A DNA stretch of 22,499 bases, from the IMG/VR virus record IMGVR_UViG_3300047494_000019, positions 1-22,499 of that record; one strand, given 5' to 3'. Under the pieces are notes generated by a model that saw only the letters and a list, made by a program, of their open reading frames with translations, was not told the origin of the DNA and ran no database searches. This stretch comes from a virus. Shown one piece after another: positions 7,389 to 13,954 of the stretch (the first letter of the stretch is position 1; every line of letters starts with the position of its first letter). Both the position numbers and the translations under genes were made by a program.

Positions 7389-8798
7389 TTAATAGGCGTA
7401 GTTCGGGGCCGGAACGAACGGAAAGCCCCGGAAATTCGCCTGGTTATTGAACTTGGCGCAGCCGCCGGCGCCCAGGCTGTGGTCACAGCCCGGCCAGATC
7501 AAAAACGCATCGCCCACAGCCGGCGCATAATTCAGCGGCGCGACCAGGTTGACGGTAGACCCGCTGGCGCTGCCAATCTGCACCAGCGTCCCGGCATTCT
7601 GCCCGCCTTGAAACATCAGCATTCCCTGCGCAAAATTCGTGAAAGCCGCATCGACAATCGCAACGGTCGGGGCCGAGCTGTATCCGGTTCCATGGTTGGT
7701 CATGGTCACCCCCGTCACAGCGCCCCCGCTAATCACCGGCACCCCGGCAGCACCCGTGCCGCCCCCGCCGCTGAAAACCACCTGCGTGGCGCCGGAATAG
7801 CCGCTGCCACCGGCGCTGACGCTTACGCTGTTCACGGACTGGCTGCCGCCCAGCAGCACCGCCTCGGCCGTCGCGGTCCCGCTGACGCCCGGACTGATCG
7901 TGATCGTCGGGTTCGTATAGCCAGCGCCAGGGCTCACCACCTGGATGGCGTACAGCACGTACGTGGCGACCCCGTAGGCATTGCTGCGGTTGCCGTAATT
8001 GGCGCTAAGCAGCGCCCGCAGCACGGCGCCAGACCCAGTTGGATCGCTCACCGTAACCGTCGGCACGGAGTAAAATAAATTGTTGGAACCGCCGCTGGTA
8101 ACAATCACCCGGCCAATCGCCGCACCGCCGGCCCCGCTCATATTCGCCGTTGCCACCGCGCCGGTGCCAGCCAGAGACACGACGATCTGGCTCACGGTGG
8201 ACCCGGCGCCGGCCGTCGCCAGCGTCTGGTAATTGCCCTTATTCAGCCCGCAGCCGGAATCATACAGCGTATGCAGGCAAGAAGGCTGCCAAAGGTTGCG
8301 CGGAAAATCGATATCCAGCAGCACCAGGTCGCTTTTCAGGTTGATCTGCGCCGTGGTCCGTCCCAGCCCGGTAATGTCCGCCACGCGGCCCACGAACAGC
8401 GTCACGCCGCCAGTCGCAACCGCCCCTTTCATCGGGTTCGGCGGCCAAGCTGTGGCCGGATTAAAGAACGCCCGCTCCCGCTGGATATAACAGCCATCCA
8501 GCACATGCTGCCTGATCGCCTGCGCCCACGGAATCCCTTTAATCGTATCCGTGCTGCCATAGATCAGGTCGATCTCTTGCTCGTCGATATCCACGCCGGT
8601 GGTCTGCTTGAATTTCAGGCCCTGGATGCGAACGGCGTTCGCGGCGAAATAATTGCCATTCAACCACACCGGAACATCCAGGTTGGTGTAGCGCAGCACC
8701 GTCCCGTCCTGCAGCGTCATGGTGAAGCACTCGGCAAAGGGCAGTTCGGTCCAGCTCTGAATCCCGGCGGCAATCAGCGCCGCATAGCCTGGCTTCAC
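7389..8798 (-). CDS. DUF2163 / BR0599-family tail tip protein with Gly-rich repeat insertion
   Basis: A 469-aa homologue of GTA gp13. Residues 1-190 hold the DUF2163 part (WTELPFAECFTMTLQDGTVL; the Cys-rich SGCGLNKGNY near 180-190). The C-terminus holds the BR0599-type end, PGCDHSLGAGGCAKFNNQ then FRGFPFVPAPN. Between them (about 196-365) is a Gly/Ser/Thr-rich region with four repeats built on GxGYxxxPTVxI. Usual family members are near 290 aa, so this looks like an insertion of roughly 170 aa. The conserved cysteines flanking the insertion are kept, so the core fold is probably intact. The start is GTG, overlapping the DUF2460 gene by 4 bases (GTGA). Confidence 0.9.
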   Translation of the reverse strand: MKPGYAALIAAGIQSWTELPFAECFTMTLQDGTVLRYTNLDVPVWLNGNYFAANAVRIQGLKFKQTTGVDIDEQEIDLIYGSTDTIKGIPWAQAIRQHVLDGCYIQRERAFFNPATAWPPNPMKGAVATGGVTLFVGRVADITGLGRTTAQINLKSDLVLLDIDFPRNLWQPSCLHTLYDSGCGLNKGNYQTLATAGAGSTVSQIVVSLAGTGAVATANMSGAGGAAIGRVIVTSGGSNNLFYSVPTVTVSDPTGSGAVLRALLSANYGNRSNAYGVATYVLYAIQVVSPGAGYTNPTITISPGVSGTATAEAVLLGGSQSVNSVSVSAGGSGYSGATQVVFSGGGGTGAAGVPVISGGAVTGVTMTNHGTGYSSAPTVAIVDAAFTNFAQGMLMFQGGQNAGTLVQIGSASGSTVNLVAPLNYAPAVGDAFLIWPGCDHSLGAGGCAKFNNQANFRGFPFVPAPNYAY

Positions 8799-9697
8799 GA
8801 AGTGCGGACCGATCGGAATTTGCAGCTCTGCAGCGTGTGCATCTGGTACATGAACTCTTCATAATCATGCACGTCGTCGAGAAACCGGCAGACGAAATAA
8901 TAGGTGAAATCCGCCGTCACCGTCACGTTGGCGCCGGGCGGGGTGGCGAAGCTTATCGTATTGCCGTTTGCAACCGCCCAACTCCCACCGGCCTGCGCGA
9001 CACCATTCAGGTAAACCGTCGTCACGATATTCGCGGCCTGCACCTGCTCGCTATAATTGCCCACCGTCCGCAGCAGCGGGAACACCGCCGTGGTGCCGTC
9101 GCCAATCCCCAGCGTGCCGCCGCTCACCTGGTTGAAATCCGGGTCAGTGAACAGCCACGCGCCATACTGCCCCTGCAGGGACAGGAAAAACCCCATCAGC
9201 AGTTGCTGGCTTTGCGCCGGAATCGCGCCCAGATTATTGTTGCCGGAATACAGCCCGTCGAAGGTCAGTTCGAACTCATACAGCGGGATGGTGTAATAGG
9301 GGCTGCGCACCTCCCGCCCGCTCACCGCGGCGGCAATGCGCGTGGAATAAGTCGGCCGCCTGTGTACGCTCCACCCCTGCCCGGCCCCGTTCAATGTCGC
9401 CAGGGTTGGAAAAGCTACTGTTGGAATCAATGGGTTCACCGGATAAGAAAAAACATACTCGATCATCGCGCTGCCCAGGCGCAGTTGTGGGCTGCCGGTG
9501 GTGACGTCCTCGCCAAGCGCCCCGCCGACCCGCAGCTTCGGGCTGCCGGTGGTGACGTCCTCGCCAAGCGCCCCGCCGACCCGCAGCTTCGGGCTGCCGG
9601 TCGTAATGTCCTCGCCGATCGCGCCACCCACCCGCAGCTTGGGCGTTCCGGTGGTAACGTCCTCGCCAAGCGCCCCGCCAACGCGCAGGTTCGTCAC
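8795..9697 (-). CDS. DUF2460 tail tip protein with N-terminal 17-aa repeats
   Basis: A 300-aa homologue of GTA gp12. The DUF2460 domain starts around residue 95: GWSVHRRPTYSTRIAAAVSG, REVRSPYYTIPLYEFELTFD, then LMGFFLSLQGQYGAWLFTDP. The C-terminus has a beta region and LDDVHDYEEFMYQMHTLQSC. In front of it, residues 4-71 are four copies of a 17-aa unit (LRVGGALGEDVTTGSPK-like), plus a fifth degenerate start LRLGSA. It begins with GTG overlapping the upstream stop (GTGA) and ends overlapping the DUF2163 start. The protein should form the distal tail ring; the repeats could be a decoration or an anchor for the fibre-like protein encoded just upstream. Confidence 0.9.
   Translation of the reverse strand: MTNLRVGGALGEDVTTGTPKLRVGGAIGEDITTGSPKLRVGGALGEDVTTGSPKLRVGGALGEDVTTGSPQLRLGSAMIEYVFSYPVNPLIPTVAFPTLATLNGAGQGWSVHRRPTYSTRIAAAVSGREVRSPYYTIPLYEFELTFDGLYSGNNNLGAIPAQSQQLLMGFFLSLQGQYGAWLFTDPDFNQVSGGTLGIGDGTTAVFPLLRTVGNYSEQVQAANIVTTVYLNGVAQAGGSWAVANGNTISFATPPGANVTVTADFTYYFVCRFLDDVHDYEEFMYQMHTLQSCKFRSVRTS
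9485..9688 (-). repeat. 51-bp in-frame tandem repeat, four units
   Basis: Four contiguous 51-bp units (9688-9638, 9637-9587, 9586-9536, 9535-9485) encode residues 4-71 of the DUF2460 protein. Units three and four differ at only three bases, all at their 3' coding ends. Units one and two are more diverged at synonymous and conservative positions (Leu/Ile, Val/Ile, Thr/Ser). The high identity suggests recent duplication and possible copy-number change. Confidence 0.95.
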
Positions 9698-10722
9698 GCC
9701 GCGACCTTACCGCCAAATTGCAACGGCGCGCTCAATGCCGCGGGCGTAAACGGCACGCCAGTCGAAGGATCGGTTTCCCAGATATCGGACTGCGTGGTGT
9801 AGCTGCTGGCCAGCGGCACCGTGGCACCGCTCGCCAGCGTCCCGCCGGATTTCAACCAGGTCGCGGCACTGCGCGTGCCCGAATCATCTTTCTCGCCCAG
9901 CAGGCTAACCATCACGCCGGCGACAGCGGTAACGCCGGATGGCGACGCGCCCTTATATAAATCGCCATTCCCAACAGTGGACCCTGCGTTATAATTGGCC
10001 CCATTCGGCGCTGATTGACCGGCATTGGCATAATTCGTGGATAATCCAACGGGCGTCAGCTGCGTCGTGTCGCCATTGGCGGTCGGCAGCACGCCGATCA
10101 CACGCCTGTCCCCAAGGAAATTATTGTTGCGCGTGCCGGTCGTGTCCCACCAGACCTTATGCTGCACAAAATTATAATTGTTGCTCGCCGTGTAAGATGT
10201 GGTGTCTGCCAGAGCACGGCTGCCATTTTGCGTGTTAACGCCGGTTAGATTGATCGTGGTGGAAGGCAGGGAAATTTTAACTGATCCGCTGGTCCCGCTT
10301 CCAATCGTGAACAGAACCTCCACCCAGAAATAGGCGTTGATCGGAAACTGGCCAGGTGCCGTTGTCAGCAACACGCCACCTGGACCGTAAACCTGAATCA
10401 CGCCGGAGGTGCCGTTGAAATTAACGCCGCAATGATTAACGCCGTTCACCAGGTCCACGGCATTGATCGAAAATACGCCGCCGATTCCCACAAGCATCCG
10501 CAGCGAATGCCCAAGCGCCGAGAATGGGCCGCCAGGAACGATGCGGCGGCAAATATTAGCCACTCCAACACCGTTATTGCCGAAATATAGGCACGGGTCA
10601 TTTGTTCCACCACCCGTGGTGATGGAGATCGAGTTATATCCAGATGGCGGATAGTACCGATTATAGGCCCAATAATCGCTCGCGTTGCCCGAGAACCGAA
10701 AACTTTCACAGTCCCGCAGCAT
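9694..10722 (-). CDS. LamG-like minor tail protein
   Basis: A 342-aa beta-rich protein opening with MLRDCESFRFSGNASDYWA and a GTNDPCLYFGNNG segment. It runs through a concanavalin-like domain (PINAYFWVEVLFTIGSGTSG, SVKISLPSTTINLTGV, HKVWWDTTG) and ends with WETDPSTGVPFTPAALSAPL. That ending is typical of phage structural proteins that wrap or cap a tail with a jelly-roll. It lies between tape measure and tip genes, starting 3 bases after the tape measure stop and overlapping the DUF2460 GTG. It probably decorates the tail tip and may bind surface carbohydrate. Neither the ligand nor the exact position in the particle can be read from sequence. Confidence 0.8.
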   Translation of the reverse strand: MLRDCESFRFSGNASDYWAYNRYYPPSGYNSISITTGGGTNDPCLYFGNNGVGVANICRRIVPGGPFSALGHSLRMLVGIGGVFSINAVDLVNGVNHCGVNFNGTSGVIQVYGPGGVLLTTAPGQFPINAYFWVEVLFTIGSGTSGSVKISLPSTTINLTGVNTQNGSRALADTTSYTASNNYNFVQHKVWWDTTGTRNNNFLGDRRVIGVLPTANGDTTQLTPVGLSTNYANAGQSAPNGANYNAGSTVGNGDLYKGASPSGVTAVAGVMVSLLGEKDDSGTRSAATWLKSGGTLASGATVPLASSYTTQSDIWETDPSTGVPFTPAALSAPLQFGGKVAA

Positions 10723-10725
10723 CGT

Positions 10726-13116
10726 CTATCTCCGCATCATGCGTGCGATGGCCGGATATTTTTGCAAACTACCGCTGCGCACGGCGGTATTCAGCGTGCT
10801 CAAAATCGTCTCGGCATCCGCGCCGCCACCGCCGCCATGCGCCGTCAGGTTAAAATGGTTGGTCACATTCGTATCGCCGCTCGAATCGTTGATGCTCCCG
10901 CCATTGGAAATCATCGTCTGCAGCGGCTGCGCGATATGCGCCGGCAGCACCATTTCCTTCTCATGCAGTTGCACCACAGGGTTGACGCCGGCGCCAATCG
11001 TCATGCCGCCCTCGGCGGACAGCACGTCAAACGCCATCACGCCGGCAAACGCCGCCGCGGCGGCCGCCGGCGCCAGCACGGGACCGATATAGGGAATGCT
11101 CGCAACAGCCGCGAAGGCGCCGGACGCGGCAACATAGGCATTATGAATAATGGTTTCGGACCCCGCCGCCGCGTCAATCGCTTTGCCGCTTGCGGTAAAG
11201 CCCGCTTTCGTCGCGAGCATTTCCGCTTCGCTCGCGACATAGGCTTCCAGCTTCTTCGCCGCGGCATCCACAAAGGACAGCACCACGCTCTGCGCCGCCT
11301 TCGCCTCCGCCTGCTTCAGGGTTTCGGTCCCCTGGATGATGCCTTTGATACTGGTATCGAACGCGCTGGTAATCGGCTGGAATGCCCGCTGCCAGGCCTG
11401 TTGCGTCGCCTGTGCGGCTGCCTGTTGCTTCTGCTGTAATTCGTTAGCCTGCTGCACCTGGGCTTGCACCAGCGCGGCATTCATTTGCGAGATCGTCTCC
11501 ACATGCTGCGCCGTCATCACCTGAATATCATCCAGCGCCTTCGCCTTCGCCACCGTCCCGGCCTGCAGCAGCGCGGCTTCTTTCTCGGCTTCGGTCAACT
11601 GCGCCTGGTACATCTGATTTTGTGCCGAAATTTCGGCCTGCACCTCTTGCGCCTTGGTCATTTGCCCGGCGGTGACTTGCGCATCCCATGTCGAAATCTG
11701 CGTCTCGTACTCGCTGGCGGAGATCTGCTTGCGCGCATCGGCCGCCGCCTGGGCAATTTGCGTTATCTGATCCTGCGCCGCCTGCGCCTTCGAGGCACCC
11801 CCATCACCTGCGCCGCCGGCAGAATAATCGTACGTGTTCCCGCCGGCGTTGCTATTATCCTGCCCCGCCACGCCCTGGTGATCACCCAACGACCCACCGC
11901 CTGTAATGCTTGGCGCTTGCGCCGTACCAGCGGCAGCGCCGCCAGCTCCTGCGCTCTGCGCGGCGATCGATGCGTCTAATTGTTTCTTTTGCGCCTCCAG
12001 ACCAGACAGATCGAGCTCGAGTTTTGGTTTTAAGTACACTTGCCTCGCCGACAAGGTGTTAATCTCATGCTCCACCTGGGCGATCTGCCCATTGATATCC
12101 GGGGCAAGATTTTCGGCCAACGCAGTTAATGCCGGCAACAAACCCCGGACGATCATATCTTCCAGCCCATGGGTGGCGGCAGACGCCCGTGCCATATCCT
12201 GTTCGTATTGCTCTGCGGCTTCGGCCGTTTCCCCGGTCCATGTGCTATGCAAATTATCAGATTGGATAATGAGGCCGCCGATACCCTCTTTACCGATAAG
12301 ATTTCCCAACGGAATCATGGTAGCGCCCAGCTTGGAGCCGAACACGTCAGTCTCAAGCGCAGCCTTATTCGCCCCATCTGAATAGGTCAGCAGTTTCGCA
12401 AATAATTCATCGATGATGTCCGCCATCGGACGAATATTGCCGCTGGCATCGGTCACCTGGATACCCATGGCACGAAAAGCATCAGCAGCTTTGCCCGTAC
12501 CTGAAGCAGCTTCCTGCAAGGTATTCGGCATCCGTTGCAGAATTCGCGTGACCTCGTCAAAATCCGTACCGGTCAGCTGCGCGCCTACGCGAAGACCAGA
12601 GAGCTGTTCGGTGGTAAGACCCGTTTCCTGGCTCAGCTTGAGTAATCCCGCACCAGTCTCCGCGACGTGATTGATCGCCTCGCCAACCTGGTCAACAGCC
12701 AAACCTGCAACCACGAATTCGCTAAGTGAACCGGCAAGCCGTCCGAAGCTAGTGAATTTATCGGTCAATCCTTGCACCGACTTAGTTGTCCCTTCAACGC
12801 CCTCCACCAGCTTGGCAAATCCGCCTCTAGAAGCCTCAGCGGCTTCCATGTTAGACCTCGCGATTTCTGCATTTGCGGCAGCGATGGCCGTTTTGAGCGC
12901 GTTGACAGTAGCCGTCTGTGCCGCAGCAGCTTCGACCGCTTGCTGTAGCTGCGCCTGTTGCGCTGATTTCATTTCCTCGCTTGCGGCAACGACGCCCTTG
13001 GCTAAATCACGAACGCTTGCCAGCATCTGCTTATCGACGGCTTGGGCAATCGCCATCTTGGTCTGCAGATCCGTGACGTCGGCTGTGATTTTGACTTGTA
13101 ATGCGCTATCCGGCAT
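10726..13116 (-). CDS. Tail tape measure protein
   Basis: A 796-aa, Ala/Gln-rich, largely helical protein. The N-terminal 110 residues are coiled-coil-like. A middle domain (about 110-330) contains LSQETGLTTEQLSGLRVGAQ, typical of TMP cores. A Gly-rich linker lies near 390-455, followed by a second long coiled coil. A hydrophobic stretch VASIPYIGPVLAPAAAAAAF near the C-terminus is followed by VVQLHEKEMVLPAHIAQPL, the usual tape-measure ending. It sets tail length during assembly; at roughly 0.15 nm per residue this implies a tail of about 120 nm. The length is far above that of GTA tape measures, so this is a true siphovirus-type tail. The 5' part (about 11980-13116) looks more AT-rich than the 3' part, suggesting a mosaic junction. 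Confidence 0.93.
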   Translation of the reverse strand: MPDSALQVKITADVTDLQTKMAIAQAVDKQMLASVRDLAKGVVAASEEMKSAQQAQLQQAVEAAAAQTATVNALKTAIAAANAEIARSNMEAAEASRGGFAKLVEGVEGTTKSVQGLTDKFTSFGRLAGSLSEFVVAGLAVDQVGEAINHVAETGAGLLKLSQETGLTTEQLSGLRVGAQLTGTDFDEVTRILQRMPNTLQEAASGTGKAADAFRAMGIQVTDASGNIRPMADIIDELFAKLLTYSDGANKAALETDVFGSKLGATMIPLGNLIGKEGIGGLIIQSDNLHSTWTGETAEAAEQYEQDMARASAATHGLEDMIVRGLLPALTALAENLAPDINGQIAQVEHEINTLSARQVYLKPKLELDLSGLEAQKKQLDASIAAQSAGAGGAAAGTAQAPSITGGGSLGDHQGVAGQDNSNAGGNTYDYSAGGAGDGGASKAQAAQDQITQIAQAAADARKQISASEYETQISTWDAQVTAGQMTKAQEVQAEISAQNQMYQAQLTEAEKEAALLQAGTVAKAKALDDIQVMTAQHVETISQMNAALVQAQVQQANELQQKQQAAAQATQQAWQRAFQPITSAFDTSIKGIIQGTETLKQAEAKAAQSVVLSFVDAAAKKLEAYVASEAEMLATKAGFTASGKAIDAAAGSETIIHNAYVAASGAFAAVASIPYIGPVLAPAAAAAAFAGVMAFDVLSAEGGMTIGAGVNPVVQLHEKEMVLPAHIAQPLQTMISNGGSINDSSGDTNVTNHFNLTAHGGGGGADAETILSTLNTAVRSGSLQKYPAIARMMRR

Positions 13117-13119
13117 TTT
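13091..13119 (+). promoter_or_regulatory. Possible promoter for the plus-strand moron
   Basis: TTGACT (13091-13096) and CATTTT (13114-13119) are spaced 17 bases, within the start of the tape measure gene and upstream of the plus-strand gene. The -35 is good and the -10 is poor (3 of 6). A promoter of its own is expected because the gene is opposite to the late operon; this exact site is tentative. Confidence 0.25.
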
Positions 13120-13156
13120 AAACCCTAAATTGTAACATGTTTATGGGAGTTATTCG

Positions 13157-13462
13157 GTGCTGGTCATTTGCCTTTGGCTATTTTGCGGGATCATCTGCGC
13201 CGTGATGGCGTCCAACAAAAACCGGAACGTGCCGGGGTGGCTGTTCATCGGCTTCATTTTCGGCATCTTCGCCGTCATTCTGCTGGCGGTCATGAAGTCA
13301 CTGCCCGGCGATGATGCCACGGCGCCGGCACTAACATCACCAGTGAACGCCGTTCACATGAGTGAAACCAAAACCTGCCCGCAATGCGCGGAAACCATCA
13401 AGGCAGCAGCCATCAAATGCCGTTTCTGCGGCGCGGACCTCACCGCCGCTGCGCTGCCTTGA
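13157..13462 (+). CDS. Two-TM membrane protein with C-terminal zinc ribbon (moron)
   Basis: The only plus-strand gene I support here. Its 101 aa contain two membrane helices (about 1-17 and 28-46) joined by the basic, Asn-rich loop ASNKNRNVPGW. A short linker leads to a zinc ribbon with Cys74/Cys77 and Cys88/Cys91 (CPQCAETIKAAAIKCRFCGA). The GTG start has GGGAG seven bases upstream. Two-TM plus zinc-ribbon layouts occur in superinfection-immunity-type and other small membrane proteins, so exclusion of other phages or a change to the host envelope is a reasonable guess, not shown. It sits between the tape measure and tail chaperone genes, facing the other way, as morons do. Its 3' end overlaps the chaperone extension by 23 bases. 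No clear terminator follows it. Confidence 0.82.
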   Translation: MLVICLWLFCGIICAVMASNKNRNVPGWLFIGFIFGIFAVILLAVMKSLPGDDATAPALTSPVNAVHMSETKTCPQCAETIKAAAIKCRFCGADLTAAALP

Positions 13463-13622
13463 ACCACGCCGCCAGCACCACTTGCACGGGCGGGTTGTCT
13501 TTCCAATGGTCGCACAGCGCCCTGTAATGGTTCCAGGTCATCGCATCGATCTGGTCTTCGGTATACCCTAGCACCGTAGTAATCGTCGCCCGTATCTTGG
13601 ACCAGTCGAACTCGCTTAAGGG
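13440..13622 (-). CDS. Tail assembly chaperone extension in the -1 frame (gpT-like part of a G-GT fusion)
   Basis: A 60-codon open stretch (CCC at 13622 to TGA at 13442-13440) has protein-like content: SEFDWSKIRATITTVLGYTE, then AMTWNHYRALCDHW, and VVLAAWFKAAQRR at the end. The FDW start and helical pattern resemble the small tail assembly chaperones that follow the tail tube gene. This frame has no ATG, GTG or TTG between about 13690 and the FDW codons. It is exactly the -1 frame of the preceding gene, which stops at 13616. A -1 ribosomal frameshift in the overlap would give a fusion of about 171 aa, as in lambda G/GT. Candidate slip sites are G GGG GAG (13649-13643) and C CCT TAA at the stop codon (13622-13616); neither is a textbook heptamer. 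Partial feature: it has no start of its own. Confidence 0.72.
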   Translation of the reverse strand, partial: PLSEFDWSKIRATITTVLGYTEDQIDAMTWNHYRALCDHWKDNPPVQVVLAAWFKAAQRR

Positions 13623-13954
13623 GACACCGCTTCCCCTTTGGGCTCCCCCTGGGCATCGTTCTCCGCGTTTGGAACTGGATAATATCCGATTATCTGTCCG
13701 ATTTCCCAGTGAGCTTTCGCGAGTTCGGAAGATTTTACATTTTCCAACTCCAAAAACTGCTTGTAATCACCGTCAAAGCCGCCGCCACGATGAATTTCAC
13801 CATGCACGATTTCAGTTTGCCGTTGAATTTCCATCGCCGTCTTTGGAACCAAACTCGATTCCGCCATCAGCGGCACCAGCGTCATCACATCCTTGATCGT
13901 ATAGGTCGCAAGCGGGTACTCCACCCCACCCAATGTCACGCTATGCTGTGCCAT
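13616..13954 (-). CDS. Tail assembly chaperone, N-terminal product (gpG-like)
   Basis: A 112-aa protein between the major tail protein and tape measure genes, the position of the tail assembly chaperone that binds the tape measure. The N-terminus HSVTLGGVEYPLATYTIKDV resembles domains of small tail-chaperone/GTA gp10-type proteins. The middle is helical (VPKTAMEIQRQTEIVHGEIH), and the last 20 residues are polar and low in structure (NAENDAQGEPKGEAVSP), as expected for a linker across a frameshift site. The ATG overlaps the tail protein stop by one base (TAATG). It should be made alone and as a fusion with the -1 frame extension that follows. Confidence 0.8.
   Translation of the reverse strand: MAQHSVTLGGVEYPLATYTIKDVMTLVPLMAESSLVPKTAMEIQRQTEIVHGEIHRGGGFDGDYKQFLELENVKSSELAKAHWEIGQIIGYYPVPNAENDAQGEPKGEAVSP

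Noticed and set aside
6828-8078. 416-codon plus-strand open frame opposite the peptidase and DUF2163 genes
   Set aside because: Very Arg/His/Ala-rich, no known domain, spans two well-supported minus genes; antisense shadow.
9485-9688. CRISPR array in the 51-bp repeats
   Set aside because: Units are contiguous with no spacers, keep reading frame and encode repeated residues; this is a coding tandem repeat.
8837-9802. 321-codon plus-strand frame opposite the DUF2460 gene with its own repeat
   Set aside because: The repeat is only the antisense reading of the 51-bp units; the minus frame carries the DUF2460 domain.
13634-13640. CCCAAAG string as a classic slippery heptamer for the chaperone shift
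   Set aside because: The string is present but in the wrong phase: codons here are CCC AAA GGG, so C CCA AAG is not read in the zero frame.
13354-13656. 100-codon minus-strand open frame next to the chaperone
   Set aside because: Its Arg/Ala-rich product has no chaperone pattern; the conserved FDW-type sequence is in a different frame (first bases one step back), so this frame is a shadow.
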